From: Herbidospora sakaeratensis | GTDB lineage: Bacteria; Actinomycetota; Actinomycetes; Streptosporangiales; Streptosporangiaceae | DNA: 64,000 bases | Direction: 5' to 3' | Assembly: GCF_001570525.1 (NCBI RefSeq) | Contig: NZ_BBXC01000007.1 | Coordinates: 1,248,679-1,312,678, forward strand | Shown here: positions 1 through 7,598 of the stretch, piece after piece | Position numbering within the stretch: the first letter of the stretch is position 1 | Layout: the number at the start of each line of letters is the position of its first letter | Notes under the pieces: model-generated | Told to the model about the DNA's origin: nothing | The model's database searches: none | What the model saw: only the letters and a program-made list of their open reading frames with translations | Made by a program: the position numbers and the translations under genes

Positions 1-141
1 GATCAGTGAGTTCCAGCATGGGCCCAGCCTCGCCCGGAGGGGCCGGCGGCCTGTAGTGCCGCCGATCAGCACGACCCGCATGACGGATGTCATACCGCCA
101 GGAACTCGTCGATCCGCCGGTCGGGTGCACCTCTCGTCGGT
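1..141. other. Window edge; possible 5' end of a minus-strand gene
   Basis: No gene can be assigned. On the minus strand an open frame runs from ATG at 93 (or ATG at 81) off the window edge, beginning MTSVMRVVLIGG. The hydrophobic start followed by GG resembles the first strand of a dinucleotide-binding fold, but only about 30 residues are visible and the rest does not continue convincingly in that frame. It would lie 48 nt downstream of the FAH gene in the same direction. Confidence 0.2.
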
Positions 142-1008
142 TCAGAAGCCGGGCATGTTCGCCTTCCCGGCGACGACCGTGCTGGTGAGGGTGCCGACCT
201 CGGAGATCGTGATGGTGATCTCGTCGCCCGCGCGCAGCGTGAACGGCAGCTCGGGGACCAGGCAGGTGCCGGTCGCCAGGATCACCCCGTCGGGGAAGAC
301 GTCCTCGCGGAACAGGTAGCCGACCAGGTCGTCGAGGCGGCGGTGCAGCTGGCCGGTGCTCGCCTCGCCGTGCCACGCCTCCTCGCCGTCGCGGGTGATC
401 GTCAGTTCGATGCCGAGGGTGTACGGGTCGGGCACCTCCCACGACGGCCGGATCGCCGGGCCGGTGGCGCAGCCGCCCAGGTAGATCTTGGCCTGGGGGA
501 GGTAGAGCGGGTTCTCGCCCTCGATGGTGCGCGAGCTCATGTCGTTGACCACGGTGTATCCGGCGATCTCGCCGTGCCGGTTGACCACCAGGCCCAGTTC
601 CGGTTCCGGTACGTCGATCTCCGAGTCGGCCCGCACCGAGACGTGCCCGCCGTGGCCGGTCGCCCGCCAGGCCGCCGACTTGAAGAACAACTCGGGGCGG
701 TCGGCGTCGTAGACGAGGTCGTAGACGTCGGCCGCCTTCTCGCTCTCGACCATGCGGGCCGCCTTGGACCGCTCGTAGGTCACCCCGGCCGCCCACACCT
801 CCATACGCTCGTCGAGCGGGGGAAGGAGGCGGACCGACGACCGGTCGTGGCGGGGGCCGTCGGCGGCGGCGCAGCGGTCGCGCAGCTCCTCCACGGTCAG
901 CCTGAGCAGCTCGCCGATCGTCCCGTCGATCTCCGTGAGGTGGACGCCGTCGTCGAGACCGATCGTGGCCTGGCCGGTGGCCGGGGCGATGAACCGCGCG
1001 ATGTGCAC
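142..1008 (-). CDS. Fumarylacetoacetate hydrolase family protein
   Basis: The 288-residue protein has a FAH-type fold in its C-terminal two thirds. Acidic metal ligands are recognisable in VPEPELGLVV (E135, E137) and VVNDMSSR (D156). Family members hydrolyse C-C bonds of acylpyruvates, or dehydrate or decarboxylate 2-keto acids, using Mg or Mn; the substrate here cannot be named. The start is GTG at 1008, with AAGGAG seven bases upstream. It lies 30 nt downstream of the erythromycin-esterase-like gene on the same strand, so the two are probably co-transcribed. A 2-keto-3-deoxy-aldonate hydrolase role is possible because such FAH enzymes end some oxidative sugar pathways, but the sugar island is 30 kb away. 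Confidence 0.85.
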   Translation of the reverse strand: MHIARFIAPATGQATIGLDDGVHLTEIDGTIGELLRLTVEELRDRCAAADGPRHDRSSVRLLPPLDERMEVWAAGVTYERSKAARMVESEKAADVYDLVYDADRPELFFKSAAWRATGHGGHVSVRADSEIDVPEPELGLVVNRHGEIAGYTVVNDMSSRTIEGENPLYLPQAKIYLGGCATGPAIRPSWEVPDPYTLGIELTITRDGEEAWHGEASTGQLHRRLDDLVGYLFREDVFPDGVILATGTCLVPELPFTLRAGDEITITISEVGTLTSTVVAGKANMPGF

Positions 1009-1038
1009 TATCTGCTCCTTTGGGGTGGTTCTCCGGGG

Positions 1039-2166
1039 CTATCTTCGCAAAGACGTTCCGTCGGCGACGTGCAGGAGGGCGTCGGCCCCGTCGAGGGTGT
1101 CGGCGGCGAGCGGGAAGTAGCCCATCGGCGGCGTGGTGTCGGTGCGGGTGAGGCCCGACGGCATCGTGGTGGTCAGGCCCCACGTGGCGAACCGGCCGCC
1201 CAGGTCGTCCTCGTAGGTGCCCGCCGGCGGGTCGCCCAGGCCGAGGGCCGCGCTGCGGCCCAGGGACGACGCGATGAAGGCGTAGCGGTCCCCCCACAGG
1301 GACGCCACGATCTCCCCGGCGCCGTGCCAGGTCATCGACGTGCCGCGCATCTCCCAGGTGCTCGGGGTCTTCTTCAGGTGGAGGTTGTGCGAGAAGACGA
1401 GGGTGCGGCCCCGGCGGGTCTCGGCGTCGCGGATGGCGAAGAGGTTCTCGGCCATGATGGCGTCGCGGGTGGCCAGCAGCAGGCGGATGCGCGCGCCCTG
1501 GTCGAGCGGGATCGCCGCCTGCCGGTGGTAGCGGAGCAGGGCGATGCCCGCCGTCAGATGGGTCTTGGCCCGCGACCACGCCGCGCGCGGGCTCTCCGGG
1601 GCCCTCTCGTGGAGGCGGGCCAGCAGGTCGTCGGCGATGACCCGCGCCTTCTCGGCCTCCGGGGTCGCGCCGGGCGACCGGGCCGGGTCCATGATGGCGT
1701 CGGTGTGGTGCCAGCGTTCGTCGTCGCCCAGCAGCCCGGCCAGGTCGAGGTCGAGGCCCAGGTGGTCGCGGGCGTGTTCGAGGTAGGCGCGCGGGCTGGG
1801 GGCGGTGGTGTTCTCGGTGGGGGCGTCGAAGCCGTGGAAGGTCAGCCGGTCCTCCGGCGGGCGCGTGGCGTTGTGCTCGCGCAGCCAGGCGACCAGGGCG
1901 CGGTTGGGCGCGAAGCCGCCCCAGCCGTGGGAGAAGCCGTCGCGCATGACGTCGTCGAGCGAGCCGGGCCCGCCCTGGACGTAGTCGTCGACGGCCAGCG
2001 CCGCGACCCGGTCGATCTCCAGGGCGATCGAGCGGAAGCCGAGGCCCGTCAGCCGGTCGAACAGGTCGTTGCGCACCCAGCCGAAGGCGGGTTCGCCGTG
2101 GGTGGGCTCGCCGAGCCCCAGCAGTTCACATGACGGAGGGACGAAGTCGCCGATGTCCTGACTCAT
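1039..2166 (-). CDS. Erythromycin esterase family protein
   Basis: The 375-residue protein resembles the EreA/EreB and succinoglycan-biosynthesis hydrolase family. Near the N terminus is LLGLGEPTHGEPAFG (family GExxHG-like signature), with LTFHGFDAP in the middle and LVFSHNLHLKK towards the end; their His and Glu residues match the positions that form the catalytic centre in Ere enzymes. Most chromosomal actinomycete members have no proven macrolide-esterase activity. The start ATG at 2166 is preferred because MSQDIGDF leads directly into the conserved core; an in-frame ATG at 2184 would run into the dyad region. The gene is divergent from the double-MerR regulator and probably controlled by it. 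Confidence 0.8.
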   Translation of the reverse strand: MSQDIGDFVPPSCELLGLGEPTHGEPAFGWVRNDLFDRLTGLGFRSIALEIDRVAALAVDDYVQGGPGSLDDVMRDGFSHGWGGFAPNRALVAWLREHNATRPPEDRLTFHGFDAPTENTTAPSPRAYLEHARDHLGLDLDLAGLLGDDERWHHTDAIMDPARSPGATPEAEKARVIADDLLARLHERAPESPRAAWSRAKTHLTAGIALLRYHRQAAIPLDQGARIRLLLATRDAIMAENLFAIRDAETRRGRTLVFSHNLHLKKTPSTWEMRGTSMTWHGAGEIVASLWGDRYAFIASSLGRSAALGLGDPPAGTYEDDLGGRFATWGLTTTMPSGLTRTDTTPPMGYFPLAADTLDGADALLHVADGTSLRR

Positions 2167-2194
2167 GTGCCGCAAGCGTAACATTGAGGGCTCC

Positions 2195-2219
2195 GTGGAA
2201 ACTTTTATGGCGTTTCCAC
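2195..2219. promoter_or_regulatory. Candidate operator between ere-like gene and MerR regulator
   Basis: GTGGAAAC, nine bases, then GTTTCCAC form a perfect inverted repeat with 8-bp arms. It lies 29 nt upstream of the ere-like ATG and 27 nt upstream of the regulator's GTG at 2246. Such a dyad between divergent genes, one encoding a MerR protein, is the expected operator layout. An ATG inside the repeat (2207) is in frame with the regulator but would place its start within the operator. Confidence 0.65.
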
Positions 2220-2245
2220 TGGACGAAAGGGCTGAAGTCTCAACC

Positions 2246-3004
2246 GTGCGTCCCACCGACCTCGCCCGCGAGCACGGCATCTCGACCCAGGCGGTGCGCA
2301 ACTACGAACAGGCGGGCTGCCTGCCGCCCGCCGGGCGCACCCCCAGCGGCTACCGCGTCTACACCGAGGTCCACGCGGCGGCGCTGCGCGCCTTCCTGGG
2401 GCTCGTCCCGGCGTACGGGCACGCGACGGCCGTCCAGATCATGAACGCCGTGCACGGCGACCGGCTCGACGACGCGCTGGCCCTCCTCGACGCGGGCCAC
2501 GCCCAGCTGATCCGCGACCGGGAGACCCTCGACGTGGTCCGCGGCGCCGTCCACCACCTGACGGAACGACCGGGCGGGCCCGGGGCCCGCAGCATCGGCG
2601 CGCTCGCGCGCCGGCTCCGGGTCACCCCGGCCACGCTGCGGAAATGGGAGGAGGCCGGGATCCTCGGCCCGGCCCGCGACCCGGCCACCGGATACCGGGT
2701 CTTCCGCGCCGAGGACGTGCGCGACGCCGAGCTCGCCCACCTGCTGCGGCGCGGCGGCTACCCGCTGGCGCGCATCGCGACGGTGGTTCGGCAGGTCCGC
2801 ACGGCGGGCGGCGCCGGGTCGCTCGCCCGCGCCCTCGACGACTGGCGGCGCCGCCTCACCGGCCGGGGGCTGGCCACGCTGCACGCGGCGGCGCGGCTCA
2901 GCTCCTACCTGTCACTTGTGGGTGCGCAGCACCCGCTTCTCGACCAGCCCGAGGAGCGCGTCGCACAGCTTGCCGAGCGTGGCCAGCAGCACGATCGCCA
3001 TTAG
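2246..3004 (+). CDS. MerR-family regulator with two DNA-binding domains (TioE-like)
   Basis: The protein of about 252 residues contains two MerR-type winged-helix segments: RPTDLAREHGISTQAVRNYE near the N terminus and a second around SIGALARRLRVTPATLRKWE (about residue 120). Each is followed by the GYRV wing motif. Tandem MerR domains in one chain are the hallmark of TioE-type regulators. GTG at 2246 is preferred over ATG 2207, which sits inside the dyad. It is divergent from the ere-like gene. The last 93 nt overlap, convergently, the 3' end of the ABC permease, so the tail after SSYLSL may be an unusual extension. No effector-binding cysteines stand out. Confidence 0.8.
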   Translation: MRPTDLAREHGISTQAVRNYEQAGCLPPAGRTPSGYRVYTEVHAAALRAFLGLVPAYGHATAVQIMNAVHGDRLDDALALLDAGHAQLIRDRETLDVVRGAVHHLTERPGGPGARSIGALARRLRVTPATLRKWEEAGILGPARDPATGYRVFRAEDVRDAELAHLLRRGGYPLARIATVVRQVRTAGGAGSLARALDDWRRRLTGRGLATLHAAARLSSYLSLVGAQHPLLDQPEERVAQLAERGQQHDRH

Positions 3005-3718
3005 CAGGATGTCGGTCCGGCCGGTGTTCTGGCTGTCGATGAGCAGGAAGCCCAGCCCCATCGACGAGGCGATCAGCTCGGCGGCGACCAGGAACAACCA
3101 GCCCTGGGCCAGGCCGAGCCGCAGCCCCGAGAAGATCGCCGGGGCGACGCTGGGCAGCATGATGCGGCCCAGCAGCCCGCCGCCCCGCAGCCCGTAGGCG
3201 CGGCCGACCTCGACCAGATGGGCGTCGGCGTGCGCGAGCGCCGCCGAGATCGTGGTGTAGACGGGGAAGAAGCTGCCGATCGCGACCAGCGTGATCTTCG
3301 GACCCTCGCCGATGCCGAGCCAGAGCAGCAGCAGCGGCACCCAGGCCAGCGACGGCACCGCGCGCAGCGCCGCGATGCTCGGCGCGACGACCGCCCGCAC
3401 GCCGGGCGACAGGCCGACGGCGGCCCCCAGGAGGAAGCCGAGCCCGGCCCCGGCGGCGAAGCCGATGAGCACCCGCTGCACGCTGATGGCGATGTGCGTC
3501 CAGAGGGACCCGTCGCCGGCCAGGTCGGCCAGCGCGTCGAGCACCGACAGCGGCGGCGGGAGCTGCGCGGCCGAATAGGCGCCTGACGAGGCGGCGACCT
3601 GCCAGGCCACGATCACCACGACGGGCAGCGACAACGCGGCGGCGACCGGCGTCCACCGCCGCCTCGGCGTCGTCGCCGGGCGCTCCCGCACCTCTTCCGC
3701 GGCGCCGGACAGCGTCAC
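2912..3718 (-). CDS. ABC transporter permease, sulfonate/nitrate type
   Basis: The 268-residue inner-membrane subunit has about six transmembrane segments and the binding-protein-dependent permease signature in the region EVGRAYGLRGGGLLGRIMLP (EAA-loop equivalent). It starts at GTG 3718, overlapping the TGA of the binding-protein gene by 4 nt (GTGA), so translation is coupled. It is the last gene of a three-gene operon (ATPase, binding protein, permease). SsuC-like permeases import alkanesulfonates or related sulfur or nitrogen compounds; substrate choice depends on the binding protein. Its 3' end overlaps the convergent MerR gene by 93 nt. Confidence 0.9.
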   Translation of the reverse strand: MTLSGAAEEVRERPATTPRRRWTPVAAALSLPVVVIVAWQVAASSGAYSAAQLPPPLSVLDALADLAGDGSLWTHIAISVQRVLIGFAAGAGLGFLLGAAVGLSPGVRAVVAPSIAALRAVPSLAWVPLLLLWLGIGEGPKITLVAIGSFFPVYTTISAALAHADAHLVEVGRAYGLRGGGLLGRIMLPSVAPAIFSGLRLGLAQGWLFLVAAELIASSMGLGFLLIDSQNTGRTDILLMAIVLLATLGKLCDALLGLVEKRVLRTHK

Positions 3719-4728
3719 CTCTGGCCCGCCTGTTCGGCGAACTTCGGCTCGAAGAGGGTGTCGAGGGCGGTCCTGGCGTCCTGCTCGGTCTTGACCTGCT
3801 TCTCCTCGACGAGGGTCGGCAGGATGCGCTCCAGCACCGCGCGCTGGTCGGCGCCCGGCGCCGGGCCGACGGTCAGGTTGGTGCGCTCGGTCAGCACCAG
3901 CTTGGCGACCTCGGGCGACACCTTCGACTCCTTCGACAGCAGCGCGACGGCCGCGTCGGGGTTCTTCTGGATCCAGTCGCGGGCCTTCTCGTAGGCGTTG
4001 ACGGTCGCCTGGACGAGATCGGGGTGCTCGGTGATGAACGCCTCGCGGGCGTTGAGGAAGCCGTAGGAGTTGAAGCCCGGGTTGCGGTAGACGAGCTTGG
4101 AGCCCGCGTCGATCTGGCTCTGCGCCATCAGCGGGTCGAGGCCCGCCCACGCGTCGACGTCGCCGCGCTCCAGGGCGGTCTTGCCGTCGGCGTGCTGGAG
4201 GTTGACGACCTCGACGTCGGTGGCCGCCAGGCCCGCCTCGTGCAGCGACTGGAGCAGGAAGAAGTAGGGGTCGGTGCCCTTGGTGGCGGCCACCCGCTTG
4301 CCCTTGAGCCCGGCCACGTCGGTGACGGGGGAGTCCTTCGCCACCACGACGGCCGCCCACTCGGGCTGGCTGAAGATGCCGACGGCCTTGATGGGCGTGC
4401 CGTTCGACCGGGCCTGGAAGGCGGCGGCGCCGGCCGTCGAGCCGAGGTCGATCACGTTGGCGCGCAGGTTCTCGTTGGCCTTGTTGGAGCCCGCCGACAA
4501 CGTCCAGGTGACCTTGACGTTCTTGGCGGCCAGCTCGGTCTCCAGCCACTTCTGCTCGCGGATGACCAGGCTGGAGGGGTTGTAGTAGGCGTAGTCGAGC
4601 CGCAGTTCGGTCTGCTGCCCGCCCGCGTTCTCCGCGGCGGGCTGCCCCGTCGCGTCCTCGCCGCTCACGCAGGCGGTGGCGAGCGTCGCGGCCAGGGCGA
4701 GGGTCAGCGTGATCCGGAGTCTGCTCAT
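3715..4728 (-). CDS. Substrate-binding lipoprotein, aliphatic sulfonate type
   Basis: The 337-residue precursor has a lipoprotein signal peptide ending TLATAC, so it is probably lipid-anchored outside the membrane. The mature part is SsuA/TauA-like: LRLDYAYYNPSSLVIREQKW opens the first lobe, and ATKGTDPYFFLLQSLHEAGL followed by DVDAWAGLDPLMAQ are typical of sulfonate-binding proteins. ATG 4728 overlaps the upstream ATPase stop by 4 nt (ATGA). No FMN-dependent sulfonate monooxygenase (SsuD) or FMN reductase is nearby, so the substrate may be another organosulfur compound or is processed elsewhere. Confidence 0.88.
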   Translation of the reverse strand: MSRLRITLTLALAATLATACVSGEDATGQPAAENAGGQQTELRLDYAYYNPSSLVIREQKWLETELAAKNVKVTWTLSAGSNKANENLRANVIDLGSTAGAAAFQARSNGTPIKAVGIFSQPEWAAVVVAKDSPVTDVAGLKGKRVAATKGTDPYFFLLQSLHEAGLAATDVEVVNLQHADGKTALERGDVDAWAGLDPLMAQSQIDAGSKLVYRNPGFNSYGFLNAREAFITEHPDLVQATVNAYEKARDWIQKNPDAAVALLSKESKVSPEVAKLVLTERTNLTVGPAPGADQRAVLERILPTLVEEKQVKTEQDARTALDTLFEPKFAEQAGQR

Positions 4729-5510
4729 CGTGCGTGGGTCTCTCTTTCCAGGGGGGTACGTCGCGGCACGCCGAGGCCTGCCAGCAGTTCGGACCTCAGC
4801 GCGGCCAGTTCCGGCTGATGATGGTCCCGGGGCCGATCTCCCGGCACGTCCAGGACGACGCTCACTCCGGTGGGAGCGCCGCCCAGGAGCACGACCCGGT
4901 CGGCCAGTTTCAACGCCTCGTCGACGTCGTGGGTGACGAGGACGACGGTCGTGCCCGACCGCCGCTGCACGTCCTCGACGAGGTCCTGCATGCGCAGCCG
5001 CGTCAGCGCGTCGAGCGCCGCGAAGGGCTCGTCGAGCAGCAGCACGCCGGGCCGCCGCGCCAGCGCGCGGGCCAGCGCCGTCCGCTGCGCCATGCCGCCC
5101 GACACCTGCCGGGGCCGGTGGTCGGCGAACCCGTGCAGCTCGACCTCGGCGAGCCACTGGCGGCTGGCGGCGTCCCGCTCGTTGCGGGGCAGCCCGCGCG
5201 GCAGCCCGAGGGCGACGTTGCCGGCGAGGGTGCGCCAGGGCAGCAGCCTCGGCTCCTGGAACACGACGGCGCAGCGGGGGTCGATCCCGGTGACGTCGTG
5301 CCCGTCGACCCGCACGCTCCCCGAGGTGGCGAGGTCGAGCCCGCCGATCATGCGCAGCAGCGTGGACTTGCCGCAGCCGGAGGCGCCGAGCAGGGCGACC
5401 ACTTCGCCGGGGGCGATCTCCAGATCGATGTCGCGCAGCACGACATGGTCGCCGAATGCCCGGCCGACGCCGCGCAGCGAGACACCTGCGGGTGCGGTAG
5501 TGATCGTCAC
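4725..5510 (-). CDS. ABC transporter ATP-binding protein, sulfonate/nitrate type
   Basis: The 261-residue ATPase has Walker A GASGCGKST (about 42-50), signature QVSGGMAQRTALARAL, Walker B VLLLDEPFAALDA and an H-loop VTHDVDEAL; all motifs are intact. The SGGMAQR form is common in SsuB/TauB. It is the first gene of the operon ATPase, binding protein, permease. The start is GTG 5510. No clear Shine-Dalgarno sequence precedes it, while TAGGAT on the minus strand ends about 12 nt before the GTG and could be a -10 element, so the mRNA may be nearly leaderless. Confidence 0.9.
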   Translation of the reverse strand: MTITTAPAGVSLRGVGRAFGDHVVLRDIDLEIAPGEVVALLGASGCGKSTLLRMIGGLDLATSGSVRVDGHDVTGIDPRCAVVFQEPRLLPWRTLAGNVALGLPRGLPRNERDAASRQWLAEVELHGFADHRPRQVSGGMAQRTALARALARRPGVLLLDEPFAALDALTRLRMQDLVEDVQRRSGTTVVLVTHDVDEALKLADRVVLLGGAPTGVSVVLDVPGDRPRDHHQPELAALRSELLAGLGVPRRTPLERETHAR

Positions 5511-5525
5511 GAAACGGACTATATC

Positions 5526-5540
5526 CTACCAAACCGATAG
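5526..5540. promoter_or_regulatory. Candidate operator/promoter of the sulfonate-type ABC operon
   Basis: CTACC-N5-GATAG is an imperfect dyad (CTAyC/GrTAG) 15 nt upstream of the ATPase GTG. It overlaps TAGGAT, a possible -10 box on the minus strand. The position suits repression of the operon, perhaps by a sulfur-responsive regulator. No cognate regulator is adjacent; the HEAT-repeat gene starts on the other side. Confidence 0.35.
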
Positions 5541-5565
5541 ACATAACGGGGTACCCGTGTGAATC

Positions 5566-6030
5566 ATGCGGCCCATGAAGGCGGACCTGACCTCGGCGGA
5601 CCCGCGCGTCCGGGCGAACGCGCTCCGGTGGCTGGCCCGCCCCGGCGACGCGGCGGACGCCGCGGCCCTCGTGGGTGATCCCGGCGAGTTCGATGATCGG
5701 GACGAATGTAGCGACCCCCCGGAGTCGGCCCGGACACCGGTCCGTCTCGTCGCCCTCGAAACACTCGCCGCGCTCACCGGTGGCGGCTATGAAGACGTGT
5801 TCGACGCGGCCCTGGACGACGCCGACCTCCGGGTCCGCGCCGCCGCGACCCTGGGCGCCTCGCCGGGGGCGCTGCTGGCCCGGCTCGCGGTCGAGGAGGA
5901 CCGGGGCGTGCGCTACCGCGTCGCGGTCGCCCTGCACCCGGCCGACGTGGCGATCGCGGTCCTGGCGGAGCTGGCCACGGGAGACGACGTCGCCGCCGTG
6001 GCGGCTCGGGCCGTTCTCGGCACGGCTTGA
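5566..6030 (+). CDS. HEAT-repeat domain protein
   Basis: The 154-residue protein consists of short alternating helices with repeated DxRVRAxAxxxL patterns: SADPRVRANALRWLA, DDADLRVRAAATLGA and DRGVRYRVAVAL. These are HEAT/PBS-lyase-like repeats used for protein-protein contacts. No catalytic residue is visible and there is no signal peptide, so it is probably cytoplasmic. It starts at ATG 5566 (ATG 5575 is an alternative) and is divergent from the sulfonate-type operon. Its stop codon touches the first base of the palindrome preceding tetR. Function unknown. Confidence 0.65.
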   Translation: MRPMKADLTSADPRVRANALRWLARPGDAADAAALVGDPGEFDDRDECSDPPESARTPVRLVALETLAALTGGGYEDVFDAALDDADLRVRAAATLGASPGALLARLAVEEDRGVRYRVAVALHPADVAIAVLAELATGDDVAAVAARAVLGTA

Positions 6031-6056
6031 ACTGTACGAAACGGTTTCGTACAGTT
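6030..6056. promoter_or_regulatory. 27-bp perfect palindrome, probable TetR operator
   Basis: Arms AACTGTACGAAAC and GTTTCGTACAGTT (13 bp each) flank a single G at 6043. The right arm ends five bases before the ATG of the TetR gene at 6062. The length and perfection fit a TetR dimer-pair operator. Its position over the place where a promoter and leader must lie suggests tight autoregulation and a very short or absent 5' leader. Confidence 0.75.
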
Positions 6057-6061
6057 GGGGC

Positions 6062-6652
6062 ATGCCGATGGACTCCCCGCCCCGTTCCCGCATGAAGCCC
6101 GAGCGGCTCGCCGAGCTGTTCGAGGTGGTTCGCGCGTTGCTGCTGGACGCCGGCTACGAACGGCTCACCTTCGACGCCGTGGCGGTCCGGGCCCGGATGA
6201 GCAAGGCGACGTTGTACCGCCATTGGGGAGGGAGCAAGGCCGACCTGGTCATGGCCGCCCTCACCGAGCATCGCCCGGCCCTGCCCGACCACGCCGGGGC
6301 GACCTCGCTCGACCAGGTGTTCGCCGAGATGGCCCCTGCCGACGGCATGCCGACCCGCGACCTGCGCATGGGACTCATGCTGCTGCACGCGGCGGCGGCC
6401 GACCCCGGCTTCGGCGCCGCGCTGCGCGCGGAGATCATCGCGCCGGCCGTGAACACGCTGGCCGGGGTCTTCGAAGCCGCGGCCGACCGGGGCGAGATCG
6501 TGCGCGACTCGCCGCTGTTCCGGCGGCTGGCCCACGTGATCCTCGCCGACCTCGCCCTCTCGCCCCTGATCAGCGGCCGCGAGGAGAACGCGGCGTCCCG
6601 GCGCGAGCTGTTCCGGACGGTCATCCGGCCGGCGCTCACCTTCACGTCATGA
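6062..6652 (+). CDS. TetR/AcrR family regulator
   Basis: The 196-residue protein has an N-terminal helix-turn-helix: LTFDAVAVRARMSKATLYRH followed by W-GGSKADLVMAAL, the canonical TetR layout. The C-terminal half is a helical ligand domain without a recognisable class. ATG 6062 is chosen because MPMDSPPRSRMKPERL leads into the HTH and the palindrome lies directly upstream. Its TGA overlaps the ATG of the following reductase-like gene (ATGA), so it probably controls itself and that gene. Confidence 0.9.
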   Translation: MPMDSPPRSRMKPERLAELFEVVRALLLDAGYERLTFDAVAVRARMSKATLYRHWGGSKADLVMAALTEHRPALPDHAGATSLDQVFAEMAPADGMPTRDLRMGLMLLHAAAADPGFGAALRAEIIAPAVNTLAGVFEAAADRGEIVRDSPLFRRLAHVILADLALSPLISGREENAASRRELFRTVIRPALTFTS

Positions 6653-7520
6653 GGATCCTCGTGTACGGCGCCGGGGTCGTCGGCAGCCAGTACGCCGTCC
6701 GCCTGCACGAGGCCGGGCACGACGTCTCGCTCCTGGCCCGGGGCGAGCGCCTGGCCTCCCTGCGCCGCCACGGGGTGCGGCTCGCCGAAGCCGGCAGCCC
6801 GGCCGTCCGGCGGATACCGGTGCCGGTGGTCGACCACCCGGCCGACGGATACGACCTGACGCCGTGCCGGTCCGCACCCATCAGGTCGACCCCGTGCTGG
6901 CCTCGCTCGCCGACCTCGACGGCGCCGTGCTGTTCCTGCACAACTGGGCGGCCGGGGCGCGGGCGCTGGGCGCGGTGATCGGCCACGAGCGGGTCCTGCT
7001 CGGCTTCCCCGCGGCCGGCGGCACCATGGAGGGCGACGTGGTCCGCTACCGCGCGGCCAACGTCCTGACCCGCCGGGTCGGCATGCCCATCGGCGAACCC
7101 GACGGCCGTGCCACCCCCCGGCTGGAACGGATCGTGACGGCGTTCCGCGCCGCCGGATTCAACGCCAGGGCCGAACCCCGGATGGAGGCCCGGCTCAGGA
7201 CGCACGCCGCGGTCACGGTGCCCCTCGGGCTGGCGGTGCGGGCGGCGGGCGGCCCGGTCGCCCTGGCCGACGACCGGGACGCCGTCCGCGGCATGCTCCA
7301 CCTCGTGCGGCGGAACCTGGCGGCCCTGCCGGCGCGCCCGGTCCCACGCGGCCTCGACGCGCTGCGGACGCTGCCGGAAGGGCTGCTCGTGGCGGTGGTG
7401 CGGCGCTTCCTGCGGAGCCCGACGGCCGTCCACAGCGGACTCAGCAACACCGCGCCCGCCGAGAGGGCCGAACTCGAGCGGCTGGCCGAGCAGATGCGGG
7501 CCGGCGCGAGGGGCCGGTAG
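6649..7520 (+). pseudogene. Ketopantoate reductase-like (ApbA/PanE) gene, frameshifted
   Basis: The N-terminal part, MRILVYGAGVVGSQYAVRLH, is a classic NAD(P)-binding GxGxxG start of the ApbA/PanE family. After GYDL (codon ending 6858) the frame is lost, and the protein resumes one frame away at PVRTHQVDPVLASL, continuing to the stop at 7520 with the expected downstream domain. Inserting one base between 6859 and 6863 restores a continuous chain of about 290 residues. The original function would be reduction of a 2-oxo acid such as ketopantoate, but many paralogues act on other substrates. It is coupled to tetR by ATGA. It may be a real pseudogene or a sequence error. Confidence 0.8.
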
Positions 7521-7571
7521 GCGGCAGGTGGCGGTATCCAAGCGGGGTGCAAGTCGGCGCTGGCATGCTGA

Positions 7572-7587
7572 TCCCGAATTCTCGGGA
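7572..7587. promoter_or_regulatory. Inverted repeat over the ribosome-binding site of the DUF5685 gene
   Basis: TCCCGA-ATTC-TCGGGA forms a 6-bp stem with a 4-base loop. Its right arm contains part of the GGGAAGG Shine-Dalgarno sequence (7584-7590) of the TTG-initiated gene at 7599. In RNA the hairpin could mask ribosome binding; in DNA it could be an operator. Confidence 0.4.
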
Positions 7588-7598
7588 AGGATCATGGT

